Made by a program: the position numbers and the translations under genes. The notes beneath the pieces are model-generated. The model was not told the origin of the DNA and made no database searches. It was given only the letters and a program-made list of their open reading frames with translations. Below are positions 32,238 through 41,827 of a DNA stretch of 62,809 bases, one piece after another (positions within the stretch are counted from its first letter, which is position 1; each line of letters starts with the position of its first letter). This DNA comes from Methylocystis suflitae (GTDB lineage: Bacteria; Pseudomonadota; Alphaproteobacteria; Rhizobiales; Beijerinckiaceae). Location of the stretch: contig NZ_JAMRYX010000148.1 in assembly GCF_024448135.1 (NCBI RefSeq), positions 1-62,809 of the forward strand. The letters are read 5' to 3'.

Positions 32238-34976
32238 CTAAAGGTCTTCCCAGCCCACGGGTTCGAGCTTGGAGATCGCAGGCGCCGGGCCGGCGCTTCG
32301 CGCCGCAGCCTCGATCAGACCGCCAAGCAAAGCCGCGGCGGTTGGATCTTCTCCCGGAGGATCACGGAACAGTTTGAAGGTCGCGATCACGATGCGGCCT
32401 GTGCCGTAATTGCGTCCGACCGCAATTGCAGCCGGACGATGAATCCATCCGACGACCAGCGCCGCGTGAACGCGCGCCTGAAAGTCAAGGAGATTGCAGC
32501 CGGAGATGACATGCGTCGGGATCACACAATCAAACGCGTGATCGAGCAAAGGCCCGCCGGGAATTGCGGCGAAGGGACCCTGCCGTCGAAGCCAGGCGAA
32601 GGAGGACGCCCAGTCGCCGCGCCAGAGCGTGCCGTCGCGCGCCACGACCTTGACATTTTGCCAATGCGGAAAAAATGGCGTGAGCGATCCAGGTGTTTCG
32701 GTCAAGAGAACAGCTCGGCCGCCGGCGCGCACATAGGCCGCGAGTGCGGTCGAAGCTTGCGTCTCTACAACGACGTCCGCCGTCTCGGCCCCTTCCGCCA
32801 GTCCATAGCCAAGCGCCTGCAACCGATCCCGAATGTCGCCGTGTGACGACCACAGCGAAAGAACCGGCGGTCGAAGCTTCGCATGCACGGCGATATCGAC
32901 GTCATTGCTCGCGAGGAGTCGTCCATCGAGAGAGCGCAACCGCAGGCTGAGACGGCGCAGGCAGGAGTGCTCGACGACCGGCAGTTTCACCGAAATCATG
33001 CCGAGGTCAGCCACAGCGCCGGGCGCGATGGAGGGGGTCTCCATCATCGTCGGCTCGGCGAGCATTATGTCGAGAGCCGCCGGCTCCAGCGGGTCTGGTC
33101 CACCATGCGCCACGCAGAGCGAGAGGCGAACGGCGTCGCCCGACCAATAGGCGGGTCGATCGAGTGTGGGCAGAACAACCGTATCCGCATTGATCGAGTG
33201 GAACAGATTGTGAAAAACGCGCGGGTTCGAGCGCATGTCGAGAAGGCCGTTCGCCTCCCAGTGACAATCGGTAAGCTCGGTGATCACGTAGCCGGCGATC
33301 TGAGGCTTTCGGCGCATGGCCTCGATCTGATATTTCAGCGCCCGAAACTGTTGCCACTGCGTCGCTTCGACGAAGCTTTCGAAAGTTCCGAATACGCGAT
33401 CGAGACTCCAGTCTTGAAATCGGTTGCGAACGCCATGTGCATACATGACGCCTTCGCTCCAGTCGTGGCCGGTCTCGAACCACCAGGCCTCGGCGCCGGC
33501 CGCGTCTCTCAATTTCTCGGGGTCAGGCAGTCCCCAGTTGCCAAATTCCGAGCATAGCAGCGGCTCTTGTCCCGTAATGACGGCGTCGCCCTCGGGGCTG
33601 AAGAGCCATTCGGCCCGTCCGGCGAGTTCCTCGACGAATTGATCCCAGTCCTCCCGACTATCGGGAATGGCGGCATAGAAATGGAAATCCGCGAGATCGG
33701 TCTGCACGTGAAAGCTTGGCGCCAGAGGGGAGTTGTCGACGACAAGCCGGGATGGATCGTAGGCTTTCAGCCACAGGTACAGCTTCTTCAGCCATGCGCG
33801 GTGATAGGGGTCATGGACAAGGTCGACGCCCCAGTTCTCGTTGATCAGCGTCCAGCAAAAGATCGACGGATGGTTTCCGTCGCGATCGATGAGGCCCTTC
33901 AGCGTGAGCTCCTTGCGCTCTCGCGAGAGTTCGGTCGAATCCCCCGCATTCGGCAGCTCCGCCCAAATCAGCAGACCGATGCGATCGGCAACCTCATAGT
34001 AGCGCGGATCCGGCACTTTAATGTGACAGCGCAGGGCGTTCAGCCCGAGCTGCTTCGCCTTGTAAAATCTGTCCTCGAGAAATTCGACAGAGGGCAGGGT
34101 GCAGATCGTGTCGGGATAATAGTCCTGGTCGAGAGCAGCGCGCAGATAGAACGGCTTGCCGTTGAGATACAATTTTCCGTCGCGGGTTTCGACGCTACGA
34201 AAGCCGAATGTCGTTTCGATTTTGTCGACGATGACGTCTTTGCGCATCATCGAGACTTGCAGACGATAGAGATAGGGGCTGTCAGGCGACCAGCAGTGCG
34301 GCGCAGGCACAAACGAATACAGCAGGGCGTTTTCAACCCCGGCCGCCAGTTTGGCGCATGACCGCGCCACGACGTTGTCTTCTGCGTCGACGACCGCAAT
34401 CGTCACGTCGGCGGCGTCGGTGAGCGGACTCTCGAAGCGCACATGCGCCGAGATCTCTCCGCTCGTCTGCGATGAACGCACCCGCACCGTCGTTACGTGA
34501 TCCGCGATCCGCCGTTCGAGATACACGGACTGCCAAATGCCAGAGAGGGGGCCGTACCAGCTCTGCTTGCCGAACGGCATTTCGGCGAATGGCGTCGAGG
34601 GGAATTCGAACGGATCGTCGGTGGGGCTCTCCACCTTTACCTTTATCTCGGCCTTTCCGTTGACGATGCGATCTGTGATGTCGAAATGAAACGGCAGGAA
34701 GCCGCCCACATGGCTGCCGACGAATGCGCCGTTAACAAACACATGGGTGATATGGAACACCGCGCCGAAGTGCAGAAAGACCCGCTGTTCCAGCCATTCT
34801 TCCGGAATCTCGACGTCTCGGCGATAGACAGCGACGCCGCCGCGCATGCGCAGATCGGCGAACTGGGCTTGCCAGGGGCTCGGGACAAGAATCGTCCTGC
34901 TCTCGGCCGGCTTGGCGCCATAGCCGAGATATTTAAAGTCCCACAACCCGTCTAGAGATATGCGCGTTGCGCTCAC
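32238..34976 (-). CDS. Glycoside hydrolase family 2 protein with GATase-like C-terminal domain
   Basis: About 912 residues from GTG 34976, with GAGG upstream; TTG 34979 is the alternative. The layout is GH2: a sugar-binding jelly roll (LDGLWDFKYLGYG; residues 1-165), an Ig-like domain (165-265), then a TIM barrel with acid/base Glu near 380 (CWTLINENWGVDL) and nucleophile near 477 (LLCSEFGNWGLPD). The last 180 residues look like a class I amidotransferase-like domain (ADVVVETQAS, YVRAGGRAVLLTE, GTGRIVIATFKLF), seen in some beta-galactosidases. No signal peptide is visible, so it should be cytosolic. It is co-oriented with the ABC exporter and follows glf after 183 bases. Substrate unknown. 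Confidence 0.85.
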   Translation of the reverse strand: MSATRISLDGLWDFKYLGYGAKPAESRTILVPSPWQAQFADLRMRGGVAVYRRDVEIPEEWLEQRVFLHFGAVFHITHVFVNGAFVGSHVGGFLPFHFDITDRIVNGKAEIKVKVESPTDDPFEFPSTPFAEMPFGKQSWYGPLSGIWQSVYLERRIADHVTTVRVRSSQTSGEISAHVRFESPLTDAADVTIAVVDAEDNVVARSCAKLAAGVENALLYSFVPAPHCWSPDSPYLYRLQVSMMRKDVIVDKIETTFGFRSVETRDGKLYLNGKPFYLRAALDQDYYPDTICTLPSVEFLEDRFYKAKQLGLNALRCHIKVPDPRYYEVADRIGLLIWAELPNAGDSTELSRERKELTLKGLIDRDGNHPSIFCWTLINENWGVDLVHDPYHRAWLKKLYLWLKAYDPSRLVVDNSPLAPSFHVQTDLADFHFYAAIPDSREDWDQFVEELAGRAEWLFSPEGDAVITGQEPLLCSEFGNWGLPDPEKLRDAAGAEAWWFETGHDWSEGVMYAHGVRNRFQDWSLDRVFGTFESFVEATQWQQFRALKYQIEAMRRKPQIAGYVITELTDCHWEANGLLDMRSNPRVFHNLFHSINADTVVLPTLDRPAYWSGDAVRLSLCVAHGGPDPLEPAALDIMLAEPTMMETPSIAPGAVADLGMISVKLPVVEHSCLRRLSLRLRSLDGRLLASNDVDIAVHAKLRPPVLSLWSSHGDIRDRLQALGYGLAEGAETADVVVETQASTALAAYVRAGGRAVLLTETPGSLTPFFPHWQNVKVVARDGTLWRGDWASSFAWLRRQGPFAAIPGGPLLDHAFDCVIPTHVISGCNLLDFQARVHAALVVGWIHRPAAIAVGRNYGTGRIVIATFKLFRDPPGEDPTAAALLGGLIEAAARSAGPAPAISKLEPVGWEDL

Positions 34977-35159
34977 CAAACCTCACCTCGACCACGAGCG
35001 CCGGCGCCGAAGCATCGATGCGTTGATCGATATAACAATGAGCGATCCACGTACGAATTTCTACACGGCGAAAGCCAAAACCCGCAGTATTTTTATTCAC
35101 GACGCAAGCTTAGCCGGACTGCACAGCGCCGCAAAGCTTAGCTCGCATTTGAATGTGGG

Positions 35160-36302
35160 CTATTCAGCGGCGACTGACGCAGTAGCGAAGGCCGCGCTGT
35201 TGCGCGCCGGGATCTCCTTATTGATCCGCCGGAATGTCGCGAGCGCCTGTCCGACCACCTGATCCATATTGTAGTAGCGATAGGTCGCGAGCCGGCCGAC
35301 AAACCACACATTCCGCTGCGCGATCGCAAGCTTTTCGTAGCGCTTGTAAATTTCCGCATTTTCCGCGCGCGGCACGGGATAATAGGGATCGCCTGCGTCG
35401 CTGGGGAACTCATAGGTCAAGCTTGTCTTGGGATGTTCCTGACCGGTGAGATGCTTATATTCCGTCACCCGCGTATAGGCTTCAGTCTGCGGATAATTGA
35501 CGACGGCCACGGGTTGATGCTGGCGCTTATCGAGCGTGACATGTTCGAAGCGCAGAGACCGATAGGGCAGCTTGCCGAAGCGGAAGTTGAAATATTCGTC
35601 GATCGGCCCGGTGAAGATCAGTCGCCGATAGAAAACTTCGTTGCGCAGCTCCTCGAAATCGGTCTGCAGCATGACATTGATGTTGGGGTGGTCCAACATT
35701 CGTTCGAACATGCGCGTATAGCCGTAAAGCGGCATGAACTGGTATTCATCGCCGAAATAGCGGTCGTCGTGATTGAGGCGCGTGGGCACCCGCGCCGTAA
35801 CGGACTTGTCCAGCTGCGACGGCTCCACGCCCCACTGCTTTTTGGTGTAGCCGCGAAAGAATTTCTCGTAGAGTTCTCGCCCTACCGTGCTGACGACGAC
35901 ATCCTCGGACGTTTTGATCTCCTCGCAATGTTCCGCGCGGCTCGCGAACCACTCCGCAAGTTGGTCGGAATTTAAGGAGAGACCATAGAGCCGATTCACC
36001 GTGTCCAAATTGATTGGGATCGGCACGAGCATGCCGTCCACATTCGCCAATACACGGTGCTCGTAAGGGCGCCAACGCGTGAATTGAGAAAGATGCTCGA
36101 AGACCGCTTCGGAATTCGTATGAAAGATATGCGGGCCGTACTGATGGATAAGCACGCCGGCGTCGTCGTAGCGGTCATAGGCGTTCCCGCCGATGTGCGG
36201 CCGACGATCGATCAGAAGGACACGCTCGTCGCGCTGCGACGCGAGCCGCTCGGCCAGCACGCTTCCCGCGAAGCCTGCCCCGACGATAAGCCAGTCAAAC
36301 AA
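35160..36302 (-). CDS. glf: UDP-galactopyranose mutase
   Basis: A 380-residue flavoenzyme starting with TTG at 36302, 8 bases inside the glycosyltransferase gene end. The FAD motif WLIVGAGFAGSVLAERLA opens the chain. The conserved HIGGNAYDRYD, YGPHIFHTN, FFRGYTKKQWG and VNYPQTEAYTRVTEYKHL (with the catalytic Arg and Tyr residues) follow, and VWFVGRLATYRYYNMDQVVG ends it. It converts UDP-galactopyranose to UDP-galactofuranose, the donor for galactofuranose in surface glycans. The pairing with a glycosyltransferase gene immediately upstream suggests a galactofuranose-containing product. The 183 bases between this gene and the GH2 gene show no feature. Confidence 0.95.
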   Translation of the reverse strand: MFDWLIVGAGFAGSVLAERLASQRDERVLLIDRRPHIGGNAYDRYDDAGVLIHQYGPHIFHTNSEAVFEHLSQFTRWRPYEHRVLANVDGMLVPIPINLDTVNRLYGLSLNSDQLAEWFASRAEHCEEIKTSEDVVVSTVGRELYEKFFRGYTKKQWGVEPSQLDKSVTARVPTRLNHDDRYFGDEYQFMPLYGYTRMFERMLDHPNINVMLQTDFEELRNEVFYRRLIFTGPIDEYFNFRFGKLPYRSLRFEHVTLDKRQHQPVAVVNYPQTEAYTRVTEYKHLTGQEHPKTSLTYEFPSDAGDPYYPVPRAENAEIYKRYEKLAIAQRNVWFVGRLATYRYYNMDQVVGQALATFRRINKEIPARNSAAFATASVAAE

Positions 36303-37434
36303 GTTGCCCCTCCCGCGCTGCTTTGGAATCGGCGCCGACGCTCGCGATGTGCAGCATCATTCTTGCCCAGGTCTTGTCCCACGACATTTCCGCAAGATGC
36401 GCATCGACCGCACTGAGCCAGCGCGCCTTCGGCCGCGATAGCAGCAGATCGATCTTGGCGACGAACTCTTCCGCGTTCGATGCGATTTCCACATGCCCGG
36501 CCGCGCCGTAGGGGTTAACGACATCGGCGATGGGCGTTGAAACGACCGGCACGCCTGCAGCAAGAAACTCGGGCGTTTTCGTCGGGCTGATAAAACGCGT
36601 CGCTTCATTCAACGCGAATGGCATGATTCCGACGTCCCATCCCGAAAGATAGTTCGGAAGCTCCTGGTACTGCTTGCAGCCCAGCCAATGGATGTTTTCG
36701 GCGCGCGGCAGAGATTGCGGGCTGATCTTGGCGGTGGGGCCGATCATCACCAATTGCCACTGCGGCCGCAGCGCGGAGATGCCGGCGACGATATCCATAT
36801 CCATGCGTTCATCGATCACGCCAAAGAATCCGATGCGGGGATGCGGAATCGCCCTTTGATCATCGGGGTCAACGTTGCGCTCTCGCGCGCTCTTGAAGTG
36901 AGCGGTGTCGACGCTGCTCGGAAAAACGTGAATGTTGTCGTGTCGTTTACGTTTGGATTCGTACAGGCTCTGTCCGCCGACGAACATGAGATCGCATTTG
37001 GCCATCAGCTCTCGTTCGAGTTCGAGAATCCCTTGCGGCGCTCCAGCGAACGCGGAAAGCTCATCCATATTGTCATAGACGCGCAGGTTGGGAGAGAGAT
37101 GCCGGGTAAACTGAAGCGCCATGGGCGTATAATACCAACCGACCCATTGTGAAGGCCGCACCTCTGCGAGCAATTCGTTCACGACGCGATGTTGCGCGTC
37201 AGTGATGTCGTTTGTTGAGAGGCCTTCTGGAAGAACTGGCGTCACGACAACAACGCCGCAGGCTTCATCCCTTTGGATTTTTACGCCTGCGTCATCTTGC
37301 GAAAAGACCGGCTCTTCGACGTAAAAGACCTCGAGATTTCTAGCTGCTCGACTAAGGAGATGTTGTGGTCGCTGATAAACGAAGTTCCAACGAAGATGAG
37401 AGAAGCAAAACAGATGACCTGGAACTGACATCAT
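36295..37434 (-). CDS. Glycosyltransferase (GT1/GT4-type)
   Basis: About 379 residues starting at ATG 37434, with GAGGTGGGAC before it. The N-terminal domain begins GHLFCFSHLRWNFVYQRPQH, typical of a group of proteobacterial GT-B transferases. The donor-binding half has PRIGFFGVIDERMD, WQLVMIGPTAK, IHWLGCKQYQELPNYLSG, and the E-x7-E-like region TKTPEFLAAGVPVVSTPI. It would be a cytosolic or peripheral transferase using a nucleotide sugar. glf overlaps its 3-prime end by 8 bases, so UDP-galactofuranose is a natural candidate donor, though this is inference. The longer frame to 37500 is not preceded by a ribosome site. Confidence 0.88.
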   Translation of the reverse strand: MMSVPGHLFCFSHLRWNFVYQRPQHLLSRAARNLEVFYVEEPVFSQDDAGVKIQRDEACGVVVVTPVLPEGLSTNDITDAQHRVVNELLAEVRPSQWVGWYYTPMALQFTRHLSPNLRVYDNMDELSAFAGAPQGILELERELMAKCDLMFVGGQSLYESKRKRHDNIHVFPSSVDTAHFKSARERNVDPDDQRAIPHPRIGFFGVIDERMDMDIVAGISALRPQWQLVMIGPTAKISPQSLPRAENIHWLGCKQYQELPNYLSGWDVGIMPFALNEATRFISPTKTPEFLAAGVPVVSTPIADVVNPYGAAGHVEIASNAEEFVAKIDLLLSRPKARWLSAVDAHLAEMSWDKTWARMMLHIASVGADSKAAREGQLV

Positions 37435-37674
37435 GTCCCACCTCAAGCCTTGCCGATTTCGTTGCTTTTCGAGTGCCCCGAACAAACTCGCGTTCAGCAA
37501 CTTTGTTCCGGCATTATGAACAATTGGACAGGTTGGCGGGGGGACGGCGGGGGGCGGGGCCGCGCCTGTCGATCTTCGGCAAGGCCATTAAATCTGCCGG
37601 AACAGCGCCTGCGACCGGCGCGTTTAGGCAGACGTTACAAGCGGCGACTGACGCGAGCTTCCTGGCGGTCAGTT

Positions 37675-38304
37675 ATGTGGGAATGGGCGTTAGGCTGGCT
37701 CGCTCCAGTCGCAACAATGACCGCCGCGTTGATGACGGCCGCGAACGCCGGCGCGCGCGTCACGGGCTGGGGCTTCGTCGTGTTTGCCATCGGCTCCGTC
37801 GCCTGGAGCTTGACCGCGACCTACACTGATCAGCACAATCTCCTGCTCACCAGTCTTTTCCTTACGGTGGTCAATCTGATTGGGGTGTGGCGCTGGTTGG
37901 GCAGGCAGGCGCGGCATGAGGACGGAAGTAGCAAGGCCGTGCGCAAGAGCAGCCAGGCGGGCAACGCGCCCAAGCTTTTTTCCGCCTCGGGCGCCGTTGG
38001 CGCGAACGTCATAGACGCGAACGGCGACAAACTCGGCGTCATCGTCGATTTGATGCTGAAACGCGATCAGCGCGAACTCGCCTATGTGGTCATCGCGCAA
38101 TATGGACTGGGCGGCGTCGGCGAGACGCTACGCGCCGTCGATCCGACGCGCATAGAGTTCACCGGCGGTTTCGCGCGCAGTAAAATGTCAACGGGGGAAC
38201 TCGACGCTCTACCGGCGCTTCAAGCTGACGATTGGCCCAGCGCCTTGCCGCCTCAGGGGCGGCGACCGAACGCCGGCGCATCCGGCGCATTGGATCGAAA
38301 CTGA
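37675..38304 (+). CDS. PRC-barrel protein with N-terminal membrane helices
   Basis: About 209 residues from ATG 37675 (MWEWALGWLAPVATM). Residues 1-75 contain two to three hydrophobic segments (GWGFVVFAIGSVAWSLTATY, LLTSLFLTVVNLIGVWRWL) resembling a YgjV-like membrane module. Residues 110-185 form a PRC-barrel: SASGAVGANVIDANGDKLGV, then LMLKRDQRELAYVVIAQYGL. PRC-barrels bind metals, RNA processing factors or other proteins; the fusion to membrane helices is common in Hyphomicrobiales but uncharacterised. It is divergent from the glycosyltransferase. An upstream in-frame extension from 37450 runs through Gly/Arg-rich low-quality sequence and is rejected. The start has a weak ribosome site. 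Confidence 0.7.
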   Translation: MWEWALGWLAPVATMTAALMTAANAGARVTGWGFVVFAIGSVAWSLTATYTDQHNLLLTSLFLTVVNLIGVWRWLGRQARHEDGSSKAVRKSSQAGNAPKLFSASGAVGANVIDANGDKLGVIVDLMLKRDQRELAYVVIAQYGLGGVGETLRAVDPTRIEFTGGFARSKMSTGELDALPALQADDWPSALPPQGRRPNAGASGALDRN

Positions 38305-38349
38305 ATATGGCCGACGCTCATGCGCCGGCCATCATTCATCCGCCAAACC

Positions 38350-38679
38350 TCAGTCGCGCGGATAGCTGCCGCCCGAATTCCACAGCGCGCCCAGCATGAA
38401 TCCCGCAGCCACCGCCATGAGCACAGTCGTCGTTGGCTGATTGCGCGCCGACGTCTCAATGGCCTGCCGAAAGTTGCCGAGCACATCGCCGGCGCGTCCG
38501 ACAACTTCGCTGCCCTTCTCCTGCACCGTTGTCATCGCCGATCCGGCTTGCTCCATTGTCTGATTGATGCGTTGCCCGACTCTGTCGGCCGCCGCCATTG
38601 CTTTGTCGCCCATGACCGCTGCAGTTTCGCTGATCGGGCGGTCCGATTGTCGGATGCGCTCCAGTTCTGGCGTCGCCAT
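38350..38679 (-). CDS. Small DUF883/YqjD-like membrane-anchored protein
   Basis: A 109-residue protein. ATG 38679 is chosen because GGAGG sits four to five bases upstream; ATG 38691 has none. Residues 1-75 are an amphipathic helical region rich in Ala, Gln and Glu (DRVGQRINQTMEQAGSAMTT), and the C-terminus carries one membrane helix (TTVLMAVAAGFMLGALW) followed by GGSYPRD. This is the layout of YqjD/ElaB/DUF883 proteins, which sit in the inner membrane and bind ribosomes or respond to stress in enterics. The function here is not known. It is convergent with the PRC-barrel gene. Confidence 0.7.
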   Translation of the reverse strand: MATPELERIRQSDRPISETAAVMGDKAMAAADRVGQRINQTMEQAGSAMTTVQEKGSEVVGRAGDVLGNFRQAIETSARNQPTTTVLMAVAAGFMLGALWNSGGSYPRD

Positions 38680-38932
38680 TCTTGCCTCCATCCTCGAAAT
38701 AGTTCGAGCCTCGCCCTAACCCGCTGACGTCGTCGTTGTTCCAATCGCGAAAAAGCCAGGACATCGTTTGTTGAGCCTTGAGCGTCGCTGTCCGCATGCC
38801 TTGCAGCGGAACTTTTACGGCGGCTTGATTTGAATGATTTACGCTTTATTTCCAAAAACGTGCTCGCGTTTAGCTGGCGCGTCATACGCATTGCGCGTCG
38901 CATGTCAGCGAGTCGGTGAGGAAAATCTCGGG

Positions 38933-40534
38933 ATGGCGAACACGACGATGTGGCGCGTAGACGACGTCGGCGATTATGCGATCGAAGACTTAGACCTCTC
39001 CACACAGGCGCGCCGGAATTGCGGGACGAGCGAGCTCTACGGCGAAGCGATCCGACGCGGGGAGGGAGTCGCGTCCTCGACGGGCGGTCTGGTCGTGGAA
39101 ACCGGCGCTCACACCGGGCGATCGCCGAATGATAAGTTTATCGTCTGCAACGCATTGACCGAACCGACGATCTGGTGGGACAACAATCTCTCGATGACGC
39201 CAGAGCAATTTATTCGGCTGCGTCAAGACATGCTGGCGCACGCGCGTCGAATGAAGCTCTTCGCTCAGGATCTTTATGCCTGCGCAGCGCCGGCGCATCG
39301 GTTAAATATTCGCGTTTTGACGGAATACGCTTGGCACTCGCTCTTTGCGCGGCATCTCTTCACGCCGGTTGAGCGCGCGAGCAATTTCGAACCGCAACTA
39401 ACGGTTCTGGACTTGCCTTCGTTCCAGGCTGACCCCTCACGCCACGGTTGCCGTTCCAGCACGGTGATCGCTATGGACTTGTCGAGTAGCGTCGTGCTCA
39501 TCGGCGGCACCCAATATGCGGGAGAGATCAAGAAGTCGATCTTCACCTATCTCAACTATGTTCTGCCCGCGAAAGGCGTGCTGCCGATGCATTGCGCCGT
39601 CAATGACGGCGAGGGCGGATCGGCGGTGTTCTTCGGGCTTTCTGGGACAGGCAAGACGACGCTTTCCGCTGATCCGACGCGCAGCCTGATTGGCGATGAC
39701 GAGCATGGGTGGGACGAGAGCGGTCTCTTCAACTTCGAAGGCGGCTGCTACGCCAAGGCAATCCGGCTCGCGCAACACTCTGAGCCGGACATTTATGCCG
39801 CCTCTCATCGTCGGGGCGCAATCCTCGAGAACGTGTCGTACGATCACGGCGCCGGTCGGTTCGACTTCGACGATGATTCGAAAACCGAAAACACCCGGAT
39901 CGCTTATCCGCTCGACTTCATCTCCAATGCATCGAAGACGCGTCGCGCCAGCCATCCCCGGAACATCGTGATGCTGACGTGTGACGCATTTGGCGTGCTG
40001 CCGCCGATCGCGCGTCTCACGCCCGCGCAGGCGATGTATCATTTTCTGTCCGGCTACACCGCCAAAGTCGCGGGGACCGAGCGTGGCGTCAAAGAACCCC
40101 AGGCGACGTTCTCGGCCTGCTTTGGCGCGCCCTTCATGCCACGCCGTCCGACGGAATACGCCGACCTGCTGCGGGAATTTATCTGCTCCAGTCAAGCGAA
40201 CTGCTGGCTGGTGAACACCGGTTGGTCGGGCGGACCCTATGGGATCGGACGTCGAATGCCGATCGCGGCGACCCGCGCCTTGCTCCAGGGCGCTCTCGAC
40301 GGCTCCCTCGCGCAAGCCCACTTCCGGATGGATCCATCCTTTGGTCTGTGCGTGCCGACGTCCGCCCTGGGCGTCGACTCGAAAATGCTGGATCCTGTTC
40401 AGACGTGGTCCTCGCGCGACGATTTTAACCAGATGGCGAAAAGGCTGATCGGCATGTTCGAGGCGAACTTCAGCCGGTTTGTCCCCTTCGTCGACCAGCA
40501 GGTGCTCGACGCCCAGCCGGGCGTCGCCCGATAG
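38933..40534 (+). CDS. pckA: ATP-dependent phosphoenolpyruvate carboxykinase
   Basis: A 533-residue enzyme starting [20 protein letters not shown] at ATG 38933, with GAGGAAA upstream; the frame to 38834 is longer but lacks family matches. Signatures are [14 protein letters not shown], the P-loop [33 protein letters not shown] and the conserved [20 protein letters not shown]. It turns oxaloacetate into PEP and CO2, the first step of gluconeogenesis from C4 acids. This suits growth on amino acids whose breakdown genes follow directly. The acyl-CoA dehydrogenase gene begins 108 bases downstream on the same strand. Confidence 0.95.
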   Translation: MANTTMWRVDDVGDYAIEDLDLSTQARRNCGTSELYGEAIRRGEGVASSTGGLVVETGAHTGRSPNDKFIVCNALTEPTIWWDNNLSMTPEQFIRLRQDMLAHARRMKLFAQDLYACAAPAHRLNIRVLTEYAWHSLFARHLFTPVERASNFEPQLTVLDLPSFQADPSRHGCRSSTVIAMDLSSSVVLIGGTQYAGEIKKSIFTYLNYVLPAKGVLPMHCAVNDGEGGSAVFFGLSGTGKTTLSADPTRSLIGDDEHGWDESGLFNFEGGCYAKAIRLAQHSEPDIYAASHRRGAILENVSYDHGAGRFDFDDDSKTENTRIAYPLDFISNASKTRRASHPRNIVMLTCDAFGVLPPIARLTPAQAMYHFLSGYTAKVAGTERGVKEPQATFSACFGAPFMPRRPTEYADLLREFICSSQANCWLVNTGWSGGPYGIGRRMPIAATRALLQGALDGSLAQAHFRMDPSFGLCVPTSALGVDSKMLDPVQTWSSRDDFNQMAKRLIGMFEANFSRFVPFVDQQVLDAQPGVAR

Positions 40535-40642
40535 CCAGCAAGCGCCTCGCGCCAAACGGGGCCGCGCAAGCGCGCGCCAACTTGAAACTTCGCTGATCGG
40601 AGAAATATAGGCTCTATCGTGGTGCGCCGTCGGAGGAAGCGC

Positions 40643-41812
40643 ATGCGCCATTGGACGCCTACTTTCGACTTCGATCTCGGCGACGTCGCCGATCGTGTGC
40701 GCAGCGCGACCGAAGCCTTCGCGACGGCGGAAATCGCCCCGCAGGCGCAGCGGATCGATGCCCAAAACGCTTTTCCCCCTGACCTTTGGCCCAAGCTCGG
40801 CGCGCTCGGCGCGCTCGGTCTGACCGTGCATGAGCAATATGGCGGCGCGGGCATGGGGTATCTGGAACATGTGCTGGCGATGGAGGAAATCAGCCGCGCC
40901 TCAGCGTCGGTCGGATTGTCCTATGGCGCCCATTCCAATCTCTGCGTCAATCAGATCCATCGTAACGGCTCGGACGAACAGAAGCGGCGGTATCTGCCGA
41001 ACCTCGTCTCTGGTCGGCATGTCGGCGCGCTTGCGATGTCGGAGCCTGGCGCCGGATCAGACGTCACGGACATGAGGCTTAGCGCGGTGAAGCGCGGAGA
41101 TCGGTATGTTCTGAATGGAAGCAAGATGTGGGTGACGAATGGTCCCGACGCCGATGTCGTGATCGTTTACGCCAAAACGGATCCCGGCGCCGGCCCGCAT
41201 GGCATAACCGCCTTCATCGTCGAGCGCGTCTTTGCCGGATTTTCATCAAGCGCGAAGCTCGACAAGCTTGGCATGCGCGGCTCCAACACCTGCGAACTCA
41301 TATTCGAGGACTGCGAGGTTCCCGAAGAAAACGTGCTCGGTCTCCCCGAGCGCGGCGTCAATGTGCTGATGAGCGGCCTGGACTACGAGCGCGCGGTGCT
41401 CGCGGGCGGTCCGCTTGGAATCATGCAAGCCTGCATGGATGTCGTGCTTCCCTATGTGCATGAGCGCAAGCAATTTGGACAGCCGATCGGCGAGTTCGAG
41501 CTCATGCAGGGCAAGCTCGCCGACATGTACACGGCGGTTACGGCCACGCGCGCCTATGTCTATGCGCTCGCCAAGGCGTGCGATCGCGGCCGCGTGACGA
41601 GGAAAGACGCCGCGAGCGCGATACTTTTCGCCGCTGAACGCGCGACATGGATGGCGCTTGAATCCATTCAGTGCCTCGGCGGCAACGGCTATATGAACGA
41701 ATATCCGACGGGAAGATTATTGCGCGACGCCAAGCTTTACGAGATCGGCGCAGGAACAAGCGAAATCCGCCGCATGTTGATCGGGCGCGAACTCTTTCAG
41801 GAGACTGCCTGA
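40643..41812 (+). CDS. ivd: Isovaleryl-CoA dehydrogenase
   Basis: A 389-residue acyl-CoA dehydrogenase starting at ATG 40643 with GGAGGAAG upstream. The FAD/substrate motifs are [19 protein letters not shown] and [16 protein letters not shown]. The catalytic Glu in [15 protein letters not shown] is at the position used by isovaleryl-CoA dehydrogenases rather than by short-chain acyl-CoA dehydrogenases. [20 protein letters not shown] and [17 protein letters not shown] close the chain. It oxidises isovaleryl-CoA to 3-methylcrotonyl-CoA in leucine catabolism and passes electrons to ETF. The next gene encodes the carboxylase acting on its product (15 bases gap), making the assignment firm. Confidence 0.94.
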   Translation: MRHWTPTFDFDLGDVADRVRSATEAFATAEIAPQAQRIDAQNAFPPDLWPKLGALGALGLTVHEQYGGAGMGYLEHVLAMEEISRASASVGLSYGAHSNLCVNQIHRNGSDEQKRRYLPNLVSGRHVGALAMSEPGAGSDVTDMRLSAVKRGDRYVLNGSKMWVTNGPDADVVIVYAKTDPGAGPHGITAFIVERVFAGFSSSAKLDKLGMRGSNTCELIFEDCEVPEENVLGLPERGVNVLMSGLDYERAVLAGGPLGIMQACMDVVLPYVHERKQFGQPIGEFELMQGKLADMYTAVTATRAYVYALAKACDRGRVTRKDAASAILFAAERATWMALESIQCLGGNGYMNEYPTGRLLRDAKLYEIGAGTSEIRRMLIGRELFQETA

Positions 41813-41827
41813 CTTTGGATTAGAGAT

